From positions 1 through 9,828 of the forward strand of contig JBIKVN010000112.1 in the NCBI GenBank assembly GCA_044356865.1: a stretch of 9,828 nucleotides of DNA, in the 5' to 3' direction. The DNA comes from JBEIUL01 sp044356865 (GTDB lineage: Bacteria > Planctomycetota > Phycisphaerae > Phycisphaerales > SM1A02). Positions 1-7,634 of the stretch are shown here, piece after piece. The notes under the pieces were generated by a model. That model was not told the origin of the DNA. It searched no databases and saw only the letters and a list, made by a program, of their open reading frames with translations. The translations under genes and the position numbers were made by a program. Positions within the stretch are counted from its first letter, which is position 1. Every line of letters starts with the position of its first letter.

Positions 1-935
1 CGACCCGTCGCGGCATCGGCCCGGCGTACGCCGACAAGATCTTCCGCTCGACGGCGATCCGCGTCGGCGACCTGCTCGAGCCGGCGGTCCTGCGGCGGAA
101 GCTCGACACGGTGTGCGGGATCCGCTCCGCGGAACTCGAGGCCCTCGGGCTGATCCAGGCGCCGCTCGATGCGGCGAGACTCGCCGAACGGTACGAACGC
201 ATCGGCCAGCGGCTGCGGCCCCACGTGGCCGACACCGTCTACCTGCTGCACGAGCGGCTGCGGGCGGGGAAGTCGATCCTCTTCGAGGGCGCGAACGCGT
301 GCCTCCTCGACATCGACCACGGGACGTACCCCTATGTCACGAGCTCGAACTGCTCGACGCTCGGGATTCCCGCGGGCACCGGCATCCCCGGCCGCGAGAT
401 CCATGTCGTGTACGGCATCATGAAGGCGTACTCGACGCGGGTCGGGGCGGGACCCTTTCCGACCGAGCAGGCGAACGCGATCGGCGACCGGATCCGCGAG
501 CGGGGCCGCGAGTACGGCACCACGACCGGACGCCCCCGCCGCTGCGGCTGGCTCGACCTCGTCGCGGTCAAGTACTCGGCGATGGTCTGCGGCGCGACCG
601 CGATCGCGTGCACGCTCTTCGACGTGCTGACGGGTTTCGACGAGCTCAAGCTCTGCACCTCGTACCGGATGCCCGACGGCTCGACGAGCGACCGCTTCCT
701 GCCCGACGCCGACCGGCTCGCCCGCGTGAGCCCGGTCTACGAGTCGATGCCGGGCTGGCGCGAGGAGATCCGCGACGCAAGCGACCGGGCGTCGCTGCCG
801 GCGAACGCCCGGGCGTACCTCGCGCGGATCGAGGAGTTCGTCGGCGTGCCGATCGAGATCGTCTCGATCGGGCCCGAGCGGACCCAGACGCTCTCCTCAC
901 GCGGCGAGGCGGCCCTTTCGGGAGGCCGCCGATGA
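1..935 (+). CDS. purA: Adenylosuccinate synthase, 5'-truncated by window edge
   Basis: This enzyme joins IMP and aspartate using GTP to give adenylosuccinate, the first committed step from IMP to AMP, in the cytoplasm. The reading frame is open from base 3, so the gene begins upstream of the window; 310 residues are visible and roughly the first 120-130 are missing, including the P-loop and the N-terminal catalytic Asp and His region. Visible family motifs, in order, are TRRGIGPAYADK at the left edge, VTSSN, the strongly conserved KAYSTRVGAGPFPTE, the IMP/aspartate loop TTGRPRRCGWLD, KLCTSYRMPDG, and a C-terminal GVPIEIVSIGPERTQT. These align by eye with the E. coli enzyme throughout, with no break in frame. 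The TGA stop overlaps the ATG of the next gene (ATGA), which indicates co-translation with uppS. The only uncertainty is the missing 5' end. Confidence 0.97.
   Translation, partial: TRRGIGPAYADKIFRSTAIRVGDLLEPAVLRRKLDTVCGIRSAELEALGLIQAPLDAARLAERYERIGQRLRPHVADTVYLLHERLRAGKSILFEGANACLLDIDHGTYPYVTSSNCSTLGIPAGTGIPGREIHVVYGIMKAYSTRVGAGPFPTEQANAIGDRIRERGREYGTTTGRPRRCGWLDLVAVKYSAMVCGATAIACTLFDVLTGFDELKLCTSYRMPDGSTSDRFLPDADRLARVSPVYESMPGWREEIRDASDRASLPANARAYLARIEEFVGVPIEIVSIGPERTQTLSSRGEAALSGGRR
921..925 (+). promoter_or_regulatory. Ribosome binding site of uppS inside the end of purA
   Basis: A perfect GGAGG lies within the last codons of purA, six bases before the ATG at 932. It decides the uppS start: the same reading frame is open far upstream to base 113, but those codons are only a shadow of purA. 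With the ATGA overlap, it makes translational coupling of the two genes likely. Confidence 0.65.
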
Positions 936-1711
936 CCCCGGCCACCGCCACGATCCCCGACCGCTCGACCCGACGCGGGGCGGCCCTGGCGGCCCTCGGC
1001 CTGCCCGCCGAGGCCCTGCCGCGGCATGTGGCGATCATCATGGACGGCAACGGCCGCTGGGCGACCGGCCAAGGTCTGCCGCGGCTCGCCGGCCACCTCG
1101 CCGGGGCCCAACTCGTCCAGCACCTCATCTCGGAGGCCGCGGTCCTCGGGATCGAGGCGATGACCCTCTACTCGTTCTCGAGCGAGAACTGGAAGCGGCC
1201 GGCCGACGAGGTGGCGGGCCTGATGGAACTGGCCGAGCGCTACCTCACGAGCGAAGTCGGGCGGATGCGGGACAACGGCGTCCGGTTCCGGCGCATCGGT
1301 CGCCGCGAAGGCCTGCCCGAGCCGGTGCTTCGGGCTCTCGACGCGGCGGAAGCGGCGACCGCCGAGGGCGATGGCCTGACGCTCTGCCTGGCCCTCAACT
1401 ACGGCTCACGGGCGGAGATCGTCGACGCGGTCAAGGGCATCGTCGCCGAGGCGAAAGCCGGGCGGCTGGATCCGGCCTCGATCGACGAGGAACTCATCTC
1501 GGGCCGACTCGACACCGCGGGCCTGCCCGACCCCGACCTCCTCATCCGCACCGCCGGCGAGATGCGGATCTCGAACTACCTCCTCTGGCAGATTTCCTAC
1601 GCCGAGCTCCTCGTGACCGAGGTGCCCTTCCCCGAGTTCACCGTCGAGCGGTTCCGGGACGCGTTGCGGACCTTCGCAGGCCGGCAGCGGAAGTTCGGGG
1701 AAGTCCGGTAG
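932..1711 (+). CDS. uppS: Isoprenyl (undecaprenyl) diphosphate synthase
   Basis: This cis-prenyltransferase adds isopentenyl units to farnesyl diphosphate to build the long polyprenyl diphosphate (C55 in most bacteria) that becomes the lipid carrier for cell-wall and surface glycans; it acts at the inner face of the membrane. The product is 259 residues, close to the usual 240-260. Family signatures are all present: IIMDGNGRWA with the Mg-binding catalytic Asp38, a GHLAGAQ segment (His55), LYSFSSENWKRP (residues 79-90), LCLALNYGSR (151-160), and the C-terminal DLLIRTAGE / RISNYLLWQ / YAEL block (202-225) containing the diphosphate-binding Arg and Glu. The start at 932 is chosen from the GGAGG just before it and from the family N-terminus. 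The purA-uppS pairing puts nucleotide and lipid-carrier synthesis on one transcript; cdsA, the common uppS neighbour, does not follow here. Chain length cannot be read with certainty from the sequence. Confidence 0.96.
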   Translation: MTPATATIPDRSTRRGAALAALGLPAEALPRHVAIIMDGNGRWATGQGLPRLAGHLAGAQLVQHLISEAAVLGIEAMTLYSFSSENWKRPADEVAGLMELAERYLTSEVGRMRDNGVRFRRIGRREGLPEPVLRALDAAEAATAEGDGLTLCLALNYGSRAEIVDAVKGIVAEAKAGRLDPASIDEELISGRLDTAGLPDPDLLIRTAGEMRISNYLLWQISYAELLVTEVPFPEFTVERFRDALRTFAGRQRKFGEVR

Positions 1712-1851
1712 GGGCGAACCGGACCGCGACTCGCCGGAAATTCGGCGGAATTCTTGCTCGGGAGGTCCGGGCGACATTATTCTGGGCGATTCGGGGAACT
1801 TCGACGCGTCCGACGTCGCATGGGCCCCACCCCGACCGACCGACGATCGCC
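1712..1851. other. Intergenic gap between uppS and the metzincin gene
   Basis: This is the longest non-coding stretch in the window. It holds a short inverted repeat (CGCCG at 1732-1736 and CGGCG at 1743-1747, with a six-base AT-rich loop) not followed by a T run, and a locally AT-rich patch at 1775-1784 that stands out in this GC-rich DNA and could be a -10 element. I see no small reading frame, tRNA or riboswitch in it. There is no Shine-Dalgarno sequence before the ATG at 1852. Confidence 0.5.
1754..1783 (+). promoter_or_regulatory. Possible sigma70-type promoter for the secreted pair
   Basis: TTGCTC (1754-1759) and TATTCT (1778-1783) are separated by 18 bases. The -10 half matches TATAAT at four of six bases; the -35 half matches only in its TTG. 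It would start transcription near 1790 and leave a leader of about 60 bases. The main support is the local AT-rich patch, so this is a weak prediction. Confidence 0.25.
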
Positions 1852-4605
1852 ATGCGCCCCAAGAACACCTCTCGAACACCGCGCCGTCCGGGACCGACCG
1901 AACCGCGGGCGCGTGCCGTGATCTCGCTGGTCGTCGCGGCCGGGCTCGCCACGATCTCGATCGCGGCCGCCCCGCCCGTGCGCACGAAGCCCTCGGTCGA
2001 GGCCGGGCCGTCGGTGCCCCTGCCGCCGCCGTCGATCGATGACGTCTCGACCGAGCCGGTGCCGGACGGGTTCGCGTCGCTGCATGAAGGCGCGCTCCGC
2101 GGGCTGGTCTCCGGCGATCCCTTCGCGTTCCCCACCGCGGACGGACTCGGCACGATGCTGCGGCTCGCCTCGCGCGGCCAGCTGCCCGACGGGACCCGGA
2201 CCTTCACCTTCGCGGGCGATCCCGAACTCGGTTCGGACCTCGGGGCGAGCGCGTCGCTGGCCGCGAAGGACGGCCTCGTGGGCGGCTTCATCCGGGCCGG
2301 CGACGGGCTGGTCGTGAAAGCGCTGCCGCTCGGGCCGGGGCTGCAGGCGCTGCGGCTCGGGGCCGACGAGCGCCCCTGCGGCGGGGCCGTGGCACCCGAT
2401 TCCGGCCCGGACGAGGAGGGCGGCGTCGCGGAGAGCTGCGGCGACAGCCCGCTCTTCCAGGATGTGCTGTTCGTCTACAACGCCTCGGCGGCCCAAGCCC
2501 TCGGCGGTTCGGCCGCGGCGGAGCTCGCCATCAATGCGGCGGTCGCCACGACGAACCAGGCCTTCAAGAACAACTTCCTGCCGATGCGGATCCGGCCGGT
2601 CGAAGTGCTGCAGGTCAACTTCCCCGCGAACGGCGGGGCGGGCCAACAGCTGAACGAACTTCAAAACGGTTCCGCCGGAGCTGCGATCCGGGCCTTGCGG
2701 GACGCGTGGGGCGCCGACCTCGTGCAGCTGGTCACGACCTACAACGACGCCTGCGGCATCGCCTACCTCTTCAACACCGACCCCAGTTTCGGCTACAGCA
2801 CGGTGGCCGCCGATTGCCTGGGCGATTTCACCCCGGCACACGAGCTCGGGCACAACTACGGCTGCTGCCATGCCGCCGGAGACGGCGGCGGATGCGAGAG
2901 CGGCGGGTACTACCCGTTCTCGCTCGGTTACCGGTTCACGGGCGCGAGCGGGATCCTTCGCCGCACGATCATGGCCTACGAGCCGGGCGAGCGGATCGGC
3001 TACTTCTCGAACCCGTACCAGGTTTTCGACGGGCGCCCGCTCGGCGAGGTGGTCGCGCCGACGACCGACAACGCCCGCACCATCGGGCTGACCGCCAGCT
3101 CGATCTCGAACTTCCGCTGCTCGATCGCCGGGGCGCCGGACTGCAACGCGAACGGCATTCCCGACCCGGTCGACCTGCTCGACGGCACGAGCGAAGATTG
3201 CAACGCGAACCTCGTGCCCGACGAGTGCGAGACGGCCGTCGAGTGCCCGCCCGACCAGGTGGCGGTGTATCCGTCGGACTCGGATCCACGCATTCTCGAT
3301 GTCTTCGGCACCTCGATCGACATCGGCGAACGGGCGACCCCGCCGGATCCGACCCCGTACCTCGCGATCGGCGCCTACGGCGACGACGCGACGGCCTCGA
3401 ATTCGGGAGCGGCGTTCGTCTGGAGACGGGCCGGGACGGCGTGGCGCCAGGAAGCGAAACTCAAGTCGCCGACTCCGAAGCCCGAGTCGCTGTTCGGGTG
3501 GGCTCTCGCGGCGTACGCCCGGGCGGCGCAGGTCGCCCCGCTTCCGGTCCTTCCCGAGCGGTCGTTCCTCGCGGTCGGTGCCTACCGCCAGCCGGGCGGG
3601 ACCGACGCCGCGCCGCTGGCCAACCAAGGTGCGGTGTACCTGTTCGCCCGGAACCCGAACACGCCCGCCGGCCAGTGGCCGGTGATCCGGACGATCCGTC
3701 CCAACGACGGGCTGGCCGGCGCCCTTTTCGGCTACTCGGTCGACTTCACGCGGGTCAACGCCGACCCGGACGAGCTCCTGTTCACCGGGGCCCCGAAGTC
3801 GAACGGGCGGGGCGCGGTCTTCATCCACCGGATCCCCGCCCTCGACTCCGCGAACCTGCCCTCGCCACGCAAGCTCCTCTTCCAGTTCGCCCCGCCGGGG
3901 TCCGACTACGGCTGGAGCCTTTCGGTGGATCCCCTGGTGGTGGATCCGGTGAATCCCGGCGATGCGGCCCGGCGACGGGCGGTCCTGGTGGTCGGTGCTC
4001 CCGGTTACGCCGAGAACTCCGGTCGCGTGAAGTGCCACGAGCGGACGCTCACCGCGAACACCCTCTTCAACGCCAGCGGAGTGACCCTCGGTCTTCCGTC
4101 AAGCCTCGCCCAGCCGGGCGACCGGTTCGGCGAGGCGGTGGCCATCTCCGACAATCTCGTGGCGATCGGCGCGCCCGGTCGCGACGCGGGGCGCGGCGGG
4201 GTCTTCATCTTCCGCCGTACCGCGGTGAACGTGTACTCGCTGGTCCAGTCGATCTCGCTCGGCGCGGACGCCGCCGAAGGCGACCGTTTCGGCGGGGCGG
4301 TGAGTTTCCAACCCGAGACGAACGGCAGCCTGACGCTGCTCGCGGGCGCGCCGCTTCGCGATGTCCCGACGCCGGGCGGGCTGCGGATCGACGCCGGGGC
4401 GACCTATGTGTATCGCATGGCGGCGGGCGAGACGACCTTCACCCTCGTCCGCGCGGAGGTCGCCTTCGACGCCCGGACCGGCGACCAGTTCGGCCGCTCG
4501 CTCCTCCAGCGTCCGGCCGAGCGTTGGATCGGAGCGCCGTTCAACGACGACCAGGGCCTCAACTCGGGCAAGGTCTACCTCCTTCCGGATCCGGTGACTC
4601 CGTGA
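1852..4605 (+). CDS. Secreted metzincin zinc protease with calcium-loop repeats and seven FG-GAP propeller repeats
   Basis: A 917-residue exported protein. Residues 1-40 form a signal peptide: a long Arg-rich start, then a hydrophobic run AVISLVVAAGL ending near IAAA. Residues 45-200 look like a propeptide and contain ERPCGG (Cys176), which resembles the cysteine switch of metzincin zymogens. The protease domain follows (about 200-425): the zinc site is HELGHNYGCCH with His330, Glu331, His334 and His340, fitting HExxHxxGxxH, and Met374 in TIMAY is a good Met-turn. All catalytic residues are present, so activity is expected; family relatives are the reprolysin-like M12 peptidases. Residues 430-460 hold two calcium-loop-like units starting DCNAN, a style common in Phycisphaerae secreted proteins. 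From about 481 to the end are seven FG-GAP units (FG or YG at 485, 548, 626, 686, 759, 813 and 880, each followed by a GAP or GAY motif), matching one integrin-like seven-bladed propeller. There is no C-terminal membrane anchor. The next gene starts two bases after the stop. The natural substrate is unknown. Confidence 0.88.
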   Translation: MRPKNTSRTPRRPGPTEPRARAVISLVVAAGLATISIAAAPPVRTKPSVEAGPSVPLPPPSIDDVSTEPVPDGFASLHEGALRGLVSGDPFAFPTADGLGTMLRLASRGQLPDGTRTFTFAGDPELGSDLGASASLAAKDGLVGGFIRAGDGLVVKALPLGPGLQALRLGADERPCGGAVAPDSGPDEEGGVAESCGDSPLFQDVLFVYNASAAQALGGSAAAELAINAAVATTNQAFKNNFLPMRIRPVEVLQVNFPANGGAGQQLNELQNGSAGAAIRALRDAWGADLVQLVTTYNDACGIAYLFNTDPSFGYSTVAADCLGDFTPAHELGHNYGCCHAAGDGGGCESGGYYPFSLGYRFTGASGILRRTIMAYEPGERIGYFSNPYQVFDGRPLGEVVAPTTDNARTIGLTASSISNFRCSIAGAPDCNANGIPDPVDLLDGTSEDCNANLVPDECETAVECPPDQVAVYPSDSDPRILDVFGTSIDIGERATPPDPTPYLAIGAYGDDATASNSGAAFVWRRAGTAWRQEAKLKSPTPKPESLFGWALAAYARAAQVAPLPVLPERSFLAVGAYRQPGGTDAAPLANQGAVYLFARNPNTPAGQWPVIRTIRPNDGLAGALFGYSVDFTRVNADPDELLFTGAPKSNGRGAVFIHRIPALDSANLPSPRKLLFQFAPPGSDYGWSLSVDPLVVDPVNPGDAARRRAVLVVGAPGYAENSGRVKCHERTLTANTLFNASGVTLGLPSSLAQPGDRFGEAVAISDNLVAIGAPGRDAGRGGVFIFRRTAVNVYSLVQSISLGADAAEGDRFGGAVSFQPETNGSLTLLAGAPLRDVPTPGGLRIDAGATYVYRMAAGETTFTLVRAEVAFDARTGDQFGRSLLQRPAERWIGAPFNDDQGLNSGKVYLLPDPVTP

Positions 4606-4607
4606 CG

Positions 4608-7600
4608 ATGCGCAGCCTGTTCCATCCCGTTTCCGCGGCAGCGTGCGGCGCTTGGCTGCTGGCGGTCGCCCTGCTCGCGTTGACCGCCGCCCCGGCGGCG
4701 GGACAGGCCGGCTTCCCGGCCTGCGTCTCGGCCACGGGTTCGTGCTTCGAAGTCCGGCTCGACGAGCCGGGCTGCAACTCGGCCGACTGCTGCACCACCG
4801 TCTGCACCATCGAGCCCGCCTGCTGCTCGACCGGCTGGGACGACCTGTGCGTGGCGATCGCCGAGAAGTTCTGCTCGGCGTGCGGCACCGCCACCAACAG
4901 CTGCTTCGCGGCGGGAACCACGCCCGGCTGCAACTCGCCCGAGTGCTGCTCGTTCGTCTGCTCGGTCGATCCGGCCTGCTGTGCGACGCAGTGGGACGAG
5001 TCCTGCGTCAAGCGGGCCCGGGCCGAGTGCCGCGGCTGCGGAGCCCCCGGCGCCGGCGATTGCCTGGTGGTCCACGAGGGCTTCGGCTGCGCCGATTCGA
5101 CCTGCTGCGAGCGGGTCTGCCTGACCGACCCGAACTGCTGCTCGCAGACCTGGGATCTCGCCTGCACGCAGCTGGCGGCCCTCTACTGCCTCGACTGCGG
5201 CGGCCCGCTCTCGGGGTCGTGCTGCCACGCCCAACTGACGCCCTTCTGCAACGACCCGCTCTGCTGCGACCGGGTCTGCAACATCGATCCCTACTGCTGC
5301 AACACCCGCTGGGATGTCGCCTGCGTCGAACTGGCCAACACCGAGTGCAACCTGTGGAACTGCCGGTGCGGCGATCCGGCCGCGGGCGATTGCCGAAGCG
5401 CCCACGGCAACCCCGGCTGCTCGGACTTCGACTGCTGCAACGCGGTCTGCCTGCTCGACCCCTGGTGCTGCACGGTGAGCTGGGACTACTCGTGCATCAA
5501 CATCGCGAGCCAGGAGTGCACGACGAATCCCGCCTGCGGCGACGCCGGATCCGGCTCGTGCTACGTCCGGCACCAGAATCCCGGCTGCGACGACGCCGGT
5601 TGCTGCGACCGGGTGTGCGAGGTCGACCCGCTCTGCTGCGAGATCACCTGGGACGACGACTGCGTGCGCTTCGCCGAGGAGGTCTGCACCCGCTGCGGCG
5701 ACGTGCTGGCCGGATCGTGCTTCGCCCCGCACGCCGAGAGCGCCTGCGCGAACTATCTCTGTTGCGAGGCGGTCTGCAAGGTGGATCCCTTCTGCTGCAG
5801 CCTCGAGTGGGACTCGCTCTGCGTGACGATCGCCGAGGCGCAGGCGATCTGCGGCGATCCGATCAACAGCTGCGGAGGGCTCGGGCGCCGGAACTGCTTC
5901 GTGGCGGGCACCCTGCCCGGCTGCTCGGATGCATCCTGCTGCCTGGCGGTGTGCACGGTCGACCCGTGGTGCTGCGAGGTCCGGTGGGACGCGGCCTGCG
6001 CGCAGCTGGCGATCGACGACGACGGCACCGCCTGCGGCGGCCTGCCCGTCTGCCAGCCGGGCGGCGGCGGCCGCGGCAGCTGCATCACCGCCCACCTGCC
6101 CTATCGCGGCTGCAACGATCCGCTCTGCTGCAACGCGGTCTGCACCATCGAGCCGGCCTGTTGCACCATCGGCTGGGACCAGTACTGCGCCGACTACGCG
6201 AAGACCGTCTGCTTCGGGCTCGACAACTGCCCGGGCGTCGAGACCTGCTTCCGCTCGCACGGCTCGCCCGGCTGCGAGGATCCCTCCTGCTGCAACGTGG
6301 TCTGCGCGGTCGATCCGGCCTGCTGCGTCGAACGGTGGGATTCGAACTGCGTCTCGATCGCGAACACCCGGTGCGAGGCGACGGCCGACCAGCCGTGCCC
6401 CTGCATCGGCAGCTGCTTCAAGCCGCACGAGAACGGCGGCTGCGACGATCCGGCGTGCTGCGCCGGCGTCTGCTTCGCGATGCCCGAGTGCTGCGAGGTG
6501 GCCTGGGACCAGGCGTGCGTGAATCTCGCCCGCATCACCTGCTGCGGCGACGTCGCCTGCGGCAACGCCTGTTCGGGAACCTGCTTCGAGCCCCACGACC
6601 AGCCCTACTGCAACGACCCCGCGTGCTGCGAGGCGGTCTGCGCCATCGATCCGTTCTGCTGCGGAAACCGCTGGGATTCCTCCTGCGCCGCCGCGGCGAA
6701 CATCCGCTGCCGCGGCCTGTGCGGCATCCCGGGCTCGGGATCGTGCTTCGTGCCCCACCAGATCCCGGCCTGTTCCGACCGGAACTGCTGCGCGGCGGTC
6801 TGCGCCGTCGACCCGCTCTGCTGCGAGGCGAGCTGGGACGACTGTTGCGTGGCCCTCGCGACCGGCGAGCCCGCCGCGGGGTGCAACCTGCCGAAGGGCA
6901 AGCCGCTCTGCACGCCGCCGGAGTGCGGCGACTGGACGGCGGGCCGCTGCTGCGAGGCGAACGGCAGCCCGCGGTGCGACAACGCGGAATGCTGCGAGGC
7001 GGTCTGCGCGAAGGACCCGTTCTGCTGCGACACCGACTGGGACCTCAATTGCGTCTCGCTCGCCCGCGACGAGAACGCCTGCGGCTGCGTCAGCGAGTGC
7101 GGCGACGAATGCGCCGGCTCGTGCTGCGAGGCCCGCGACACGCCGTATTGCAACGACGCCGGGTGCTGCGACGCGGTCTGCGCCGTCGACCCCGCCTGCT
7201 GCGACTTCGCGTGGGACACCTTCTGCGTGACGCAGGTCTACCTGACCACCGAGTGCTCGAACGCCTCCGGGCCCTGCCCGATCGCCCAGTGCGGCGACGC
7301 CGACGCCGGCGACTGCTGCTCGCCGCACGGCGGGCCGGCGTGCTCGGACGAGAGCTGCTGCGACGACGTGTGCGCGATCGACAACTTCTGCTGCACGATC
7401 CAGTGGGACGTGACCTGTGCGGCGATCGCCCTGAACACCTGCGACGTCTGCGAGGGTGGCCTCTCGTGCGGATCGCCGGCGGCCGGAAGCTGCTTCAGCA
7501 CCCACTCGACCCCGTTCTGCGACAACTTCAGCTGCTGCACCACGGTGTGCATCATCGACAAGGCCTGCTGCTCGGCGTCCTGGGACCAGGATTGCGTGCA

Positions 7601-7634
7601 GCTCGCGCAGCAAGTGTGCGGGGGCGGGGGCTGA
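4608..7634 (+). CDS. Secreted protein of 17 cysteine-rich WD-containing repeats
   Basis: A 1008-residue protein I do not recognise as a named family. Residues 1 to about 33 are a signal peptide (hydrophobic run ACGAWLLAVALLAL, then APAAG), so the protein is exported. Residue 44 to the end is 17 tandem repeats of about 53 residues. The core of each is G-S-C, then x3-His often, P-G-C after eight residues, x4-CC, x2-VC, x2-DP-x-CC, x3-WD, x2-C, and a final pair of Cys before Gly. WD, both CC pairs and CC-x2-VC occur in all 17. By hand count there are about 183 Cys in the repeats, usually ten per unit, an even number suited to five disulfides. His at the seventh position is present in about 11 repeats. 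There is no transmembrane anchor or enzyme motif; the protein ends in a Gly run. The ATG follows the metzincin stop by two bases with no clear Shine-Dalgarno, so translation is probably coupled. A disulfide-stiffened extracellular rod, a metal binder or a matrix/adhesion protein are all possible; none is shown. The gene call itself is secure because the repeat pattern is visible only in this frame. Confidence 0.93.
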   Translation: MRSLFHPVSAAACGAWLLAVALLALTAAPAAGQAGFPACVSATGSCFEVRLDEPGCNSADCCTTVCTIEPACCSTGWDDLCVAIAEKFCSACGTATNSCFAAGTTPGCNSPECCSFVCSVDPACCATQWDESCVKRARAECRGCGAPGAGDCLVVHEGFGCADSTCCERVCLTDPNCCSQTWDLACTQLAALYCLDCGGPLSGSCCHAQLTPFCNDPLCCDRVCNIDPYCCNTRWDVACVELANTECNLWNCRCGDPAAGDCRSAHGNPGCSDFDCCNAVCLLDPWCCTVSWDYSCINIASQECTTNPACGDAGSGSCYVRHQNPGCDDAGCCDRVCEVDPLCCEITWDDDCVRFAEEVCTRCGDVLAGSCFAPHAESACANYLCCEAVCKVDPFCCSLEWDSLCVTIAEAQAICGDPINSCGGLGRRNCFVAGTLPGCSDASCCLAVCTVDPWCCEVRWDAACAQLAIDDDGTACGGLPVCQPGGGGRGSCITAHLPYRGCNDPLCCNAVCTIEPACCTIGWDQYCADYAKTVCFGLDNCPGVETCFRSHGSPGCEDPSCCNVVCAVDPACCVERWDSNCVSIANTRCEATADQPCPCIGSCFKPHENGGCDDPACCAGVCFAMPECCEVAWDQACVNLARITCCGDVACGNACSGTCFEPHDQPYCNDPACCEAVCAIDPFCCGNRWDSSCAAAANIRCRGLCGIPGSGSCFVPHQIPACSDRNCCAAVCAVDPLCCEASWDDCCVALATGEPAAGCNLPKGKPLCTPPECGDWTAGRCCEANGSPRCDNAECCEAVCAKDPFCCDTDWDLNCVSLARDENACGCVSECGDECAGSCCEARDTPYCNDAGCCDAVCAVDPACCDFAWDTFCVTQVYLTTECSNASGPCPIAQCGDADAGDCCSPHGGPACSDESCCDDVCAIDNFCCTIQWDVTCAAIALNTCDVCEGGLSCGSPAAGSCFSTHSTPFCDNFSCCTTVCIIDKACCSASWDQDCVQLAQQVCGGGG
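4737..7631 (+). repeat. Array of 17 diverged protein-level repeats (about 159 bp period)
   Basis: The first units start at 4737, 4896 and 5055, an exact 159-base period; later units vary because the linkers differ in length. Unit 9 starts at 6075 and unit 17 at 7485. The units are well diverged at DNA level; the longest match I noticed is a 17-base identity at 4800-4816 and 6138-6154, so this is an old protein repeat array and not a recent satellite. Deviating units: 1 and 9 have EP for DP, 11 has AMPE, 16 has DN, 17 has DK and is short at its end. Units 4 and 14-16 carry an extra Cys next to the first one, and units 13-16 have longer linkers with extra Cys. Confidence 0.93.

Noticed and set aside
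113..931. A long N-terminal extension of uppS fused in frame upstream of 932
   Set aside because: The extension is an Arg/Pro-rich shadow of purA; GGAGG and the family N-terminus place the real start at 932.
1732..1747. CGCCG-GAAATT-CGGCG inverted repeat after uppS as a terminator
   Set aside because: A five-base-pair stem with no T tract; recorded in the gap description but not strong enough to call as a terminator.
1777..4038. A 753-codon minus-strand frame opposite the metzincin gene
   Set aside because: Arg/Gly/Val-rich low-complexity translation with no motif, lying opposite a frame with clear domains; a GC-rich antisense shadow.
4575..7613. A stop-free 1012-codon frame on the minus strand opposite the repeat gene, and a 1070-codon plus-strand frame at 4643-7855
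   Set aside because: Both are shadows of the repeat gene. The repeated TGC, GAC and GCC codons and the high GC content keep stops out of other frames; neither product shows a signal peptide, a family motif or proper composition.
4737..7631. Granulin, metallothionein or toxin-type knottin as the identity of the Cys-rich repeat
   Set aside because: Granulins have four CC pairs per unit and no WD; metallothioneins are much shorter and lack aromatics; knottins lack two CC pairs with this spacing. The invariant WD and the 53-residue period fit none of them.
4737..7631. CRISPR array or DNA satellite
   Set aside because: The period is about 159 bases and the units are diverged at DNA level while conserved at protein level; no identical short repeats with unique spacers exist.
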